The notes beneath the pieces are model-generated. The model saw only the letters and a program-made list of their open reading frames with translations. It was not told the origin of the DNA and searched no databases. Source: Opitutus sp. GAS368 (GTDB taxonomy: Bacteria > Verrucomicrobiota > Verrucomicrobiia > Opitutales > Opitutaceae). Taken from it: a DNA stretch of 14,703 nucleotides. This document shows, in pieces, positions 6,462 through 12,628 of this stretch (positions within the stretch are counted from its first letter, which is position 1; every line of letters starts with the position of its first letter). The stretch lies in NCBI GenBank assembly GCA_945862035.1, contig CAMAXB010000039.1, forward strand, positions 1 to 14,703. The letters are read 5' to 3'. A program made the translations under genes and the position numbers.

Positions 6462-6815
6462 GACGGTTGAGGGAAGACCCCACGCGCCCCTGCTTCAACG
6501 CATTTTCGAAACCACGAGGAGACGCCATCCAGCTGCCCGCGAATCACGCGAATCGCCACGAGCTCGGAGGATCACCACGAAACACACGGAACACACGAAA
6601 TTTCCGAACCCAGGATGCTGATCCGACTTTCGTGTATTCCGTGTATTTCGTGGTGAAACAGTTCGTGGTGCCGGCAAGTTCAGCTGCCCTGGTGGTCAGC
6701 TCTCAGGGGATCCTTGCGGACTTCGGATAAAATTCTAGTTCCTCCCTGGCGCCGAAACCCTGTATCACATCCCATATTCCGTGAACCCATCCGCTCTTCT
6801 GCGGTCCATTATCCT
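6462..6815. other. Repeat-bearing spacer between divergent rlmM and BON-domain genes
   Basis: No gene is supported. The stretch holds one copy of the 19-nt module CCCGCGAATCACGCGAATC (6536-6554), identical to 2184-2202, and a 27-nt inverted repeat (6574-6654). An upstream TTG (6714) is in frame with the BON-domain gene, but the 34 codons it would add look like untranslated sequence. TAAAAT at 6728-6733 is a possible -10 box for the BON gene, without a matching -35. Confidence 0.65.
6536..6654. repeat. Inverted repeat with ACCACGAAACACACGG arms and one outer 19-nt module
   Basis: The left arm at 6574-6600 and right arm at 6628-6654 (TTTCGTGTATTCCGTGTATT...) are complementary at 25 of 27 positions around a 27-base loop. 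The outer 19-nt module CCCGCGAATCACGCGAATC lies only on the left (6536-6554), with no partner on the right, so this is a half-nested form of the element at 2184-2347. Unlike the others it lies between divergent genes rather than behind a stop codon. Confidence 0.82.
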
Positions 6816-7304
6816 GTGAAAACCGCCTTTATCTTTTTCCTCCTCGGTGCCATCGCGGGCGGCGTCAGCCTGTACATCTACAAGGACAGCCCGCCGGTCG
6901 CCGCCGAGAACGGACCCCGCGCCGGAGAGGTCTCCCTTGCCGACAAGGCCCGCGAGACCGCTGCCGACGCGCGCGATTCCCTCACCCGCAAGCTCGAGGA
7001 CTGGGATCTCGACACCGAGGCGATCAAGCGCGACCTCGCGCGGGGCAAGGAAATCGTCCGCTCCAAGGCGAAGGTTGCCGGCGAGAAAATCACCGACGCC
7101 CGCATCATCGCCGTGATCAAGGCCAAGTACGTCGTTGAGCGCGACCTGTCGGTCATGGCTATCCGCGTCGACTGCCGCGACGGTGAGGTCACGCTCGCGG
7201 GCACGGTCACCAACGCCGAAAACCTCGGCCGCGCTGTCGCCCTCGCCCTCGACACCGACGGCGTCCACAACGTGATCTCCAAGATCACGCTGGCGACGAA
7301 GTAG
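6816..7304 (+). CDS. Membrane-anchored BON-domain protein
   Basis: Read from the GTG at 6816 this is a 162-residue protein. Residues 1-22 (MKTAFIFFLLGAIAGGVSLY onward) form one hydrophobic segment that should act as an uncleaved anchor or signal, placing the rest in the periplasm. Residues 36-92 are charged and probably helical (DKARETAADARDSLTRKLED). Residues 93-162 form a BON domain: DARIIAVIKAKYVVERDL, IRVDCRDGEVTLAGTV (116-131) and a TDGVHNVISKI end (147-157). BON domains are thought to bind membranes or ligands, as in OsmY. The GTG is preferred over an in-frame TTG at 6714 because the protein then begins with the signal segment. It is convergent with the epimerase gene across a repeat region. 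The specific role is unknown. Confidence 0.82.
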   Translation: MKTAFIFFLLGAIAGGVSLYIYKDSPPVAAENGPRAGEVSLADKARETAADARDSLTRKLEDWDLDTEAIKRDLARGKEIVRSKAKVAGEKITDARIIAVIKAKYVVERDLSVMAIRVDCRDGEVTLAGTVTNAENLGRAVALALDTDGVHNVISKITLATK

Positions 7305-7312
7305 GCAGGGCA

Positions 7313-7408
7313 GAACGGTGGAGCGACTTGCCCCCAAGGCGCTGGATCGAATTGCCTTTGCGACCGACCCCCAAGCCAACGCGTTGAGGGCAACGCGTTC
7401 TACCGTTC
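7313..7408. repeat. Long inverted repeat, copy 2 of the GGTGGAGCG family (opposite orientation)
   Basis: The left arm at 7313-7345 (GAACGGTGGAGCGACTTGCC...) and right arm at 7376-7408 (CCAACGCGTTGAGGGCAACG...) can pair over 33 positions with several mismatches. The loop contains ATCGAATTGCCTTTGCGACC, nearly the reverse complement of the loop at 375-403, so the two copies are inverted relative to each other. It starts nine bases after the BON gene stop codon. Confidence 0.78.
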
Positions 7409-7486
7409 CGCCCCGCTGGGCGGCCGGTACGTGTCCGAGATTCTCGCTTCGCGAAATCTAGGCACCCACCTTCAGACCTCGGAGCC
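7409..7486. other. Remainder of the convergent BON/epimerase spacer
   Basis: This piece contains a weaker inverted repeat, AGATTCTCGC-TTC-GCGAAATCT (about 7439-7460), that could form a terminator-like stem, but no T-run follows on either strand. I see nothing else in it. Confidence 0.35.
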
Positions 7487-7501
7487 GGCCTCAGCGAGGC
7501 C
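7487..7501. repeat. Short hairpin repeat GGCCTC-AGC-GAGGCC next to the epimerase stop codon
   Basis: A perfect 6-bp stem with a 3-base loop. On the minus strand the repeat reads GTTGTAGCTGGCCTCGCTG, and its TTGTAG provides the last leucine codon and the TAG stop of the epimerase gene. The same word, with a compensated stem pair, is at 314-332 on the plus strand. This shows that the gene end and the repeat overlap. Confidence 0.78.
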
Positions 7502-7503
7502 AG

Positions 7504-8592
7504 CTACAACGGCACCACGCCGTGGCCGGCCGTGATGTGCGCCACCGAGATGCGGCCGCCGTCGAGTGCGTAGCCGCCGTTGAATGGGTTGGTCGCCAAA
7601 AACAGCGGCGTATCGAGGTCCGCATACTTGAACCCACCCAAGCCGCAGGCGAAGCACGCCGACACGGTCATCGCCAGAATCGACTCCACGTTCCCGCCGA
7701 TCATCAGACCGAGGCCACATTCGCGCGCCGCCGCGACGAGGTCGAGGGCCTCGGCCACACCGGCCTTCATTAGCTTGATGTTCACGATCTGCGCAGCCTG
7801 CTCGCGCGCGATCTTCCGGACATCCTCCGCCGTGCACGCCGCTTCATCGGCCGCCACCGGCCAGCCCGACTCGCCGCCGAGTGCGCGCATCCCAGCCAGA
7901 TCGTCCTTCGCCAGCCACTGTTCGAGCACCGCCGGCACGATGCCCCGCGCCTTCAGACCGCGGACCAGCTCACTCGCATCGGCCCGCGAGAGCCCGGCGT
8001 TGCCGTCAATGATCAAAGGTGACGCCGGCGCGACCTCGTGAATCGCGGAGAGCCGCGCCAGATCGAGCGCGGGCCCGCCCTTGCCGCCGACCTTGACCTT
8101 GATCAGCCGGATCCCGCGACGCCGGATATCGCGCGCCGCGTCCGCCGCCTCGGCCGCCGTGCCCGTAGTGACGGTCATGTCGGTCTCCAGTTCGGTTTCC
8201 GCTCCGCCGAAAAACGCCGTCAGCGAACGCCCCTCGGAGCGCGCGAGCGCATCCAACAGCGCCAGCTCAAAACCCGCCTGCGCCGAACCGCAGGCCCCGC
8301 CACCCGCCGCTCGAAATCGCGCCGCGACTGCCCGCCAGTCCCGCCCGTCCTGCCCCTCCACCGCCGCCTTCCCGGCCACGAGCACCGACTGGGCCTGCGC
8401 CTGCGTTTCACCATTGTAGGCCGGCAGGGGCGCGGCCTCACCGTAGCCGACCGTGCCATCCGCAAGCGTCACCGCGACTAACACATTGCGTGCGACGTCC
8501 TGCGCACCGCCCGAGATGCCAAAAGGCGCGTGCAGCGCGATATCCAAGGGCGTGGCGGACAGGGTTTCAAGGCGCAGCAAAACAGGGGGCAT
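7504..8592 (-). CDS. L-Ala-D/L-Glu-type dipeptide epimerase (enolase superfamily)
   Basis: A 362-residue enzyme of the mandelate racemase/muconate lactonising subgroup, cytoplasmic and Mg-dependent. Catalytic lysines are K165 and K167 (IKVKVGG) on one face and K273 (NIKLMKAG) on the other. Metal ligands are D196 (IDGNAG), E224 (VLEQW) and D249 (ADEAA). YADLDTPLFL (323-332), with its DxD, is the signature used by dipeptide epimerases to hold the substrate's amino group, which favours this over muconate or o-succinylbenzoate enzymes. AEE enzymes interconvert L-Ala-D-Glu and L-Ala-L-Glu during reuse of wall peptides. The specificity loop reads GGNVES (299-304) where classic AEEs have GCMxES, so the preferred dipeptide may differ. 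I prefer the ATG at 8592; an in-frame GTG at 8616 would add eight residues. The stop codon lies in a repeat. Confidence 0.87.
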   Translation of the reverse strand: MPPVLLRLETLSATPLDIALHAPFGISGGAQDVARNVLVAVTLADGTVGYGEAAPLPAYNGETQAQAQSVLVAGKAAVEGQDGRDWRAVAARFRAAGGGACGSAQAGFELALLDALARSEGRSLTAFFGGAETELETDMTVTTGTAAEAADAARDIRRRGIRLIKVKVGGKGGPALDLARLSAIHEVAPASPLIIDGNAGLSRADASELVRGLKARGIVPAVLEQWLAKDDLAGMRALGGESGWPVAADEAACTAEDVRKIAREQAAQIVNIKLMKAGVAEALDLVAAARECGLGLMIGGNVESILAMTVSACFACGLGGFKYADLDTPLFLATNPFNGGYALDGGRISVAHITAGHGVVPL

Positions 8593-8694
8593 GGCGACGA
8601 GCAGAACGAACCCCACGAACGTCGCAAGCTTAGGGGTAATACCGTATCGGGCTTAGCTTGATCCATCCCTTTGCTCTCTCCATCCTCTCCCTTT

Positions 8695-8937
8695 GTGAAA
8701 CGCCCACTTCCGGTCAGCCCGGACGGTCCGCAACCCGGACGCTACCGCCACTACAAGGAAAAGGACTATCTTGTCCTCGGCGTCGCCCGCCATTCCGAGA
8801 CGGAGGAGGAGTTTGTGGTCTATCGCCCACTGTACGACGAATTCGGCCTCTGGGTGCGTCCGCGCGACCTCTTCATGAGCATGGTCGACACGCCCACCGG
8901 CAAGGCGCCGCGCTTCACCTACATCGGGCCGGCCTGA
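8695..8937 (+). CDS. DUF1653 domain protein
   Basis: A small cytoplasmic protein of 80 residues from the GTG at 8695; a TTG at 8671 would give 88. The core, GRYRHYKEKDYLVLGVARHS (about 15-34) followed by EEEFVVYRPLY and FGLWVRPRDLFM, matches the short DUF1653 family, in which this domain makes up nearly the whole protein. The function of the family is not established. The gene is divergent from the epimerase gene, about 100 nt away, and is followed after 31 nt by the glycerate kinase gene, suggesting one transcript. Neither start has a clear ribosome binding site; GTG is chosen because the eight extra residues look unrelated to the family. Confidence 0.85.
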   Translation: MKRPLPVSPDGPQPGRYRHYKEKDYLVLGVARHSETEEEFVVYRPLYDEFGLWVRPRDLFMSMVDTPTGKAPRFTYIGPA

Positions 8938-8968
8938 GTCCTTCGCGGCAAACCCATCGGCGGTTGGC

Positions 8969-10111
8969 ATGCGCGTCCTCGTCGCTTTTGATAAATTCAA
9001 GGACGCCATCGGCGCCCACGATGCCTGCGCGATCGCCACGCAGGCGCTGCATTCCCGCCACCCGGACTGGATCATCGAATCCGCTCCGCTAACCGATGGC
9101 GGCGACGGCTTTGCCCGCATTCTGGCGGAGGCGACCGCCACGCTTGAGGTGCGCACCACGGTCACCGGCCCCCGCGGGACCCCCGTGGATGCCGGCTGGG
9201 CACCCGTCCCTCGCGCCCGCATCCCTGCCGCCGTCCATGCGCGCCTCGCCGGGCAGGGCGACCTCGTCGCGGTCATCGAGATGGCCACCGCCAGCGGGCT
9301 TGCCCTCGTGCCCCAGGCCGAGCGCGATCCCTGGACCGCCACCTCGGCCGGGACCGGCGGCCTCATGCGCAGCGCCGCCGAAGCCGGCGCAGGCTCCCTG
9401 CTGCTCGGAGTTGGTGGCAGCGCGACGCACGACCTTGGGCTCGGCGCCCTGCAGGCGCTCGGCTTTCGTTTTCTTGACTGCGACGGCCGGTCCCTCGGCG
9501 CGGCGCTTCCGGCCGATTGGTCCCGCCTCGCCCGGATTGAGGGCGGGCCACCCGCCGCCTTTCCCCCCGTCTTCATCGCCTGCGATGTCGACAATCCCCT
9601 GCTCGGCCCGCGAGGAGCGGCCACCGTCTTCGCCCCGCAAAAGGGCCTCCGTGAGACTGACCGCGAACGGCTCGAAGCACTCAGCGCCAAGGTCGCACGC
9701 CTGCTCTGCGCGCACTGCGACCAGCCGGAGTCACTGATCACCACTTCGGGCACCGGCGCCGCCGGCGGAATCTCGTTTGGCCTGATGGCCGCGCTCGGCG
9801 CCCGCCTGCTACCCGGCTTTGATCTGGTGTCGGACTGGCTCGACCTCGACCGTCGGATCGCCGCCGCCGATGTTGTGATCACGGGCGAAGGCCGGTTCGA
9901 TTCGAGTTCGCTCGGAGGGAAAGGGCCGGGAGCGATCGCCGCCCGCGCGCTGGCCGCGGGCAAGACCGTGCATGTCTTTGCCGGCCAGGTCGACGCCGCG
10001 GGCCGACCCAGCCTGCACCTTCATCCGATCACGCCCACGGGAACCCCGCTGGCTCAGGCGCTACGGGAAACCGGGGACCGCCTGAAAGCGGCTGTGCGGG
10101 CCGCGCTCTGA
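8969..10111 (+). CDS. Glycerate 2-kinase (GlxK/GarK family)
   Basis: A 380-residue cytoplasmic kinase that phosphorylates D-glycerate with ATP, giving 2-phosphoglycerate for entry into glycolysis. Family features in order: DKFKDAIGAHDA (8-19), PLTDGGDGFARIL (40-52), IEMATASGLALVP (103-115), GTGGLMRSAAEAGAGSLLLG (128-147), VGGSATHDLGLGALQALGF (148-166), GPRGAATVFAPQKG (213-226), GTGAAGGISFG (261-271), GFDLVSDWLDLD (283-294) and VITGEGRFDSSSLGGKGPGA (303-322). Length and motif order fit the type 1 glycerate kinase family. No tartronate semialdehyde reductase or other glyoxylate gene is visible nearby, so the source of glycerate is unknown. The gene follows the DUF1653 gene closely. Confidence 0.93.
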   Translation: MRVLVAFDKFKDAIGAHDACAIATQALHSRHPDWIIESAPLTDGGDGFARILAEATATLEVRTTVTGPRGTPVDAGWAPVPRARIPAAVHARLAGQGDLVAVIEMATASGLALVPQAERDPWTATSAGTGGLMRSAAEAGAGSLLLGVGGSATHDLGLGALQALGFRFLDCDGRSLGAALPADWSRLARIEGGPPAAFPPVFIACDVDNPLLGPRGAATVFAPQKGLRETDRERLEALSAKVARLLCAHCDQPESLITTSGTGAAGGISFGLMAALGARLLPGFDLVSDWLDLDRRIAAADVVITGEGRFDSSSLGGKGPGAIAARALAAGKTVHVFAGQVDAAGRPSLHLHPITPTGTPLAQALRETGDRLKAAVRAAL

Positions 10112-10191
10112 GCCGAAATGCGGAGTTTTTCGCGCAATTCAGAGGATCGGGTTGCGCCTGTGGTCCGGCGGGCCTTGTTGGTAGGGATTCC

Positions 10192-10890
10192 ATGGAGAAC
10201 GAAGATCACAGCATGACCCCCGGGGAGTACCACGCACGCATTCGCTTCACCAAGCGCCTGCTGCGTTTCGTGCCGCGGCGCGCCTTGTTCCACAAGTATC
10301 CGATCGTTGGCCGATTCGCCGCCGAGGCCCGCAAGCGGGCATTCCTGTGGTCTTTCAAGTCGGCCTACGTGCGGCCTGCGCTCTACGTCGGATCAATCCT
10401 CGCCCTTCAGCCCGTCATGGGCGTGCAAATCCCCGTTGCATTCCTCTGCGCGGTGTTGCTGCGTCTCAACTTCATGGTCCTGGGCGGCCTGCAGTTCATC
10501 AGCAATCCCTTCACGGCCGCTCCACTCTATTATGGGACCTACCAACTCGGGCTGACCGTAATCAATGCGTCCGGTTTCGGCGACAGCATCGGGGTGATCG
10601 ACGCCGCCGCGCTGCCCGAGCCAGCTGCGTCCGCACCGGCTGTCGAGACCGACCCCGCGTCCGCCAACGGAACGGCGACGTTGCCGCCGGGGGAAATCCG
10701 GTGGACGCAGCGCTTGGGCACCTCGATCAACGCGCTGGTGCTCGGGGGCATCCTCGCGGGCGCAGCCGTGGGTGGAGTCCTCGATTTGCTGTGGCGCTTC
10801 GGAGCTTCGAGGGCGGAGGCCCATCGCCTCAAGGTTCTCGCACGCCGTCACCGTTCCGGCTCGACGGGAGTTCGCGCGATCACAAAGTAA
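10192..10890 (+). CDS. DUF2062 membrane protein
   Basis: A 232-residue protein with a basic N-terminal region (RIRFTKRLLRFVPRRALFHK, 16-35). The DUF2062 core runs from about 52 to 125: FLWSFKSAYVRPALYVGSIL, then ALQPVMGVQIPVAFLCAVLL, then LNFMVLGGLQFISNPFTAAP, with the conserved NPFTAAPLYYGTYQLG. Two to three hydrophobic segments lie in the core and another near 180-200 (INALVLGGILAGAAVGGVLD). The stretch between them (about 138-170) is Pro/Ala-rich and looks like a loop. The function of the family is not firmly known. GTAGGGA at about 10181-10187 is a reasonable ribosome binding site for this ATG. The next gene starts 7 nt after its stop, so the two are probably co-transcribed. Confidence 0.85.
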   Translation: MENEDHSMTPGEYHARIRFTKRLLRFVPRRALFHKYPIVGRFAAEARKRAFLWSFKSAYVRPALYVGSILALQPVMGVQIPVAFLCAVLLRLNFMVLGGLQFISNPFTAAPLYYGTYQLGLTVINASGFGDSIGVIDAAALPEPAASAPAVETDPASANGTATLPPGEIRWTQRLGTSINALVLGGILAGAAVGGVLDLLWRFGASRAEAHRLKVLARRHRSGSTGVRAITK

Positions 10891-10897
10891 CCACGCC

Positions 10898-12328
10898 ATG
10901 GCCGGCCGCCCCCGCTCGCATCGCTCCCTGTCGATCCTCTCCCTGCTCGGGCTGACGCTTGGAAGCTTCCTCGGCTGCGCCGCCACAAGTTCCCAGCAGG
11001 CCCCCACCCGACCGACCGCGCAGGCGCCCGCCAAAGCTCCCACGGCATTCAAGGCGCCGACGGTTACGGTCCCCGCGCCGTCAGCCACGCGCCCCGCCAC
11101 CGCCTCTCCCGTGATGCTGGGCATCGACATGCTCGAGGCCGACGGCTTCGCCGCGGTGAGGGGCAAGCGCATCGGCCTGCTCACCCACCCCGCCGGTGTG
11201 AACCGCCGCGGCGTCAGCACGATCGACGTCCTGCGCCGCGCACCCGGCGTGCAATTGGTGGCCCTTTACGGACCTGAGCACGGCATCTACGGCGATGAAA
11301 AGGCCGAGGTGAAGATCCCGGACCGCAAGGATGCGCGCACCGGGCTGCCCGTGTTCTCGCTTTACGGCACGCACCGCAAGCCGACCCCCGCGATGCTCAA
11401 GGGGCTCGATGCCCTCGTGATCGACCTGCAGGATATCGGCACGCGCAGCTACACCTACGTCAGCGCCATGCTCTACGCGATGGGCGCCTGCTTTGAAAAC
11501 AACGTCGAGGTCATCGTGCTCGACCGCCCCAATCCACTCGGCGGCCTCAAGGTCGACGGGCCCCCGCTGGACGCGCGATGGAAGAGCTATGTCGGCGCGT
11601 TTCGCGTGCCCTACGTCCACGGCCTGACGATTGCCGAGCTCGCCCGCATGGCCAAGGACGCCCCGGGCGTCATGCAGGTGCCCAACGCCCTCAACATCGC
11701 CGAGAAGCACCGCCTCGCCGGCAAGCTCACCGTCATCCCGATGCGCGGCTGGCGCCGCAGCATGCGCTGGCCGGAGACCGGGCTCACCTTTGTGCCGACG
11801 TCGCCCTATGTGCAGGATTTTGCCGCGTGCGTCGGCTACGCCATGGTGGGGCTCGGCACCTATTTCGATCCCAACCAGAAATTTGACCTCGGCTTCCGCC
11901 ATGGCGTCGGCGCCCAACACGCCTTTCGCGGCTTGTCACACACGTCGACCCGCAGCGACGTGTTGGAGCGGGACCTGCGATCGCTGAATCTCCCCGGCCT
12001 CGGCTTTCGCCGCGTCAGCGTGCCCGGAACCGACGGCCGTAATGCGACGGGTGTTTACGTCGAAGTCACCGACTGGGACGACTGGCGCCCCACCGAACTC
12101 TCTTTCCATTTGATGGTCCTTGCGGCCAGGTATAAACCCGCCAACCCCGTCGCCTTGCTGACCGACACGCAGGCCGGCGGCTTCCTCCGGCACATGGGCT
12201 CGGAGGATTTCTACCGCGCCCTCAAGCGCGACGGTGCCCGGGTCAATCTCCAGGCCTATCTCGCTGACTGGCGCCAGAAGGCCGCCGTGTACCAGCAGCA
12301 GAGCCGGCGGTACTGGCTGTACAACTAG
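10898..12328 (+). CDS. DUF1343 / NamZ-like exo-beta-N-acetylmuramidase, exported
   Basis: Read from the ATG at 10898 this is a 476-residue protein. Residues 1-27 are a signal sequence ending FLGC (C27), a borderline lipobox, so it may be a lipoprotein. An Ala/Pro/Thr-rich linker (about 30-70) follows. The DUF1343 domain fills the rest: GIDMLEADGFAAVRGKRIGL (75-94), LLTHPAGVNRRGVSTIDVL (94-112), VALYGPEHGIYGD (121-133), VIDLQDIGTRSYTYVSAML (174-192), VIVLDRPNPLGG (205-216) and VGYAMVGLGTYFD (312-324). Family members NamZ (GH171) release N-acetylmuramic acid from glycan ends. E127 in GPEHG is a likely catalytic residue, from memory of the family. The gene is read upstream-coupled to the DUF2062 gene, 7 nt away. 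A longer frame from 10772 would remove the signal sequence from the N-terminus, so it is not favoured. Confidence 0.87.
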   Translation: MAGRPRSHRSLSILSLLGLTLGSFLGCAATSSQQAPTRPTAQAPAKAPTAFKAPTVTVPAPSATRPATASPVMLGIDMLEADGFAAVRGKRIGLLTHPAGVNRRGVSTIDVLRRAPGVQLVALYGPEHGIYGDEKAEVKIPDRKDARTGLPVFSLYGTHRKPTPAMLKGLDALVIDLQDIGTRSYTYVSAMLYAMGACFENNVEVIVLDRPNPLGGLKVDGPPLDARWKSYVGAFRVPYVHGLTIAELARMAKDAPGVMQVPNALNIAEKHRLAGKLTVIPMRGWRRSMRWPETGLTFVPTSPYVQDFAACVGYAMVGLGTYFDPNQKFDLGFRHGVGAQHAFRGLSHTSTRSDVLERDLRSLNLPGLGFRRVSVPGTDGRNATGVYVEVTDWDDWRPTELSFHLMVLAARYKPANPVALLTDTQAGGFLRHMGSEDFYRALKRDGARVNLQAYLADWRQKAAVYQQQSRRYWLYN

Positions 12329-12628
12329 CGCACCGAGGCAGGCGCCAGAAAGCGCAGTGGCACCCTTGTTGGCTCACTGCATTTCGATGCTTTGTCCCCG
12401 CCCCCGAGCCTTCACTTCGGACCCTCCTTGCCTCCGGCGGCGGCCTCAGCGCCTGCCGGCACTAGCGCCGACGGAAACGCGGAGAACGGAGTTGACCACC
12501 ACGAAATACACCAAACACACGAAAATAGATCCAGATATTGGATGCTTTCGTGTGTTTGGTGTATTTCGCGGTAATCCGGTTTGAATTCGCGCCGATTCGC
12601 GTGCTTCGCGGGCACTCCCCGCCGCGGC
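12329..12628. other. Convergent spacer between the NamZ-like gene and xseA
   Basis: There is no gene here. From 12329 to about 12490 the sequence has low similarity to the other repeats; GGCCTCAGCG at 12442-12451 may be a decayed fragment of the short hairpin family. The inverted repeat at 12498-12572 and a 19-nt module at 12594-12612 occupy the rest. The xseA stop codon is at 12629-12631. Confidence 0.6.
12498..12612. repeat. Near-perfect inverted repeat with ACCACGAAATACACCAAACA arms and outer module
   Basis: The left arm at 12498-12524 and the right arm at 12546-12572 (TTTCGTGTGTTTGGTGTATT...) match at 26 of 27 positions around a 21-base loop. This is the cleanest stem in the window. On the right, GATTCGCGTGCTTCGCGGG (12594-12612), one base different from the outer arm at 2329-2347, leads to the xseA stop codon 16 nt away. 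As in the other copies it lies beyond the end of a minus-strand gene. Confidence 0.88.

Noticed and set aside
8653..9963. A 436-codon minus-strand frame opposite the DUF1653 and glycerate kinase genes
   Set aside because: It covers two genes with clear family motifs and consists mostly of Ala, Arg, Ser and Pro with no domain signal.
12329..12490. Small gene downstream of the NamZ-like gene
   Set aside because: The open frames here continue through the inverted repeat and show no coding features or similarity I recognise.
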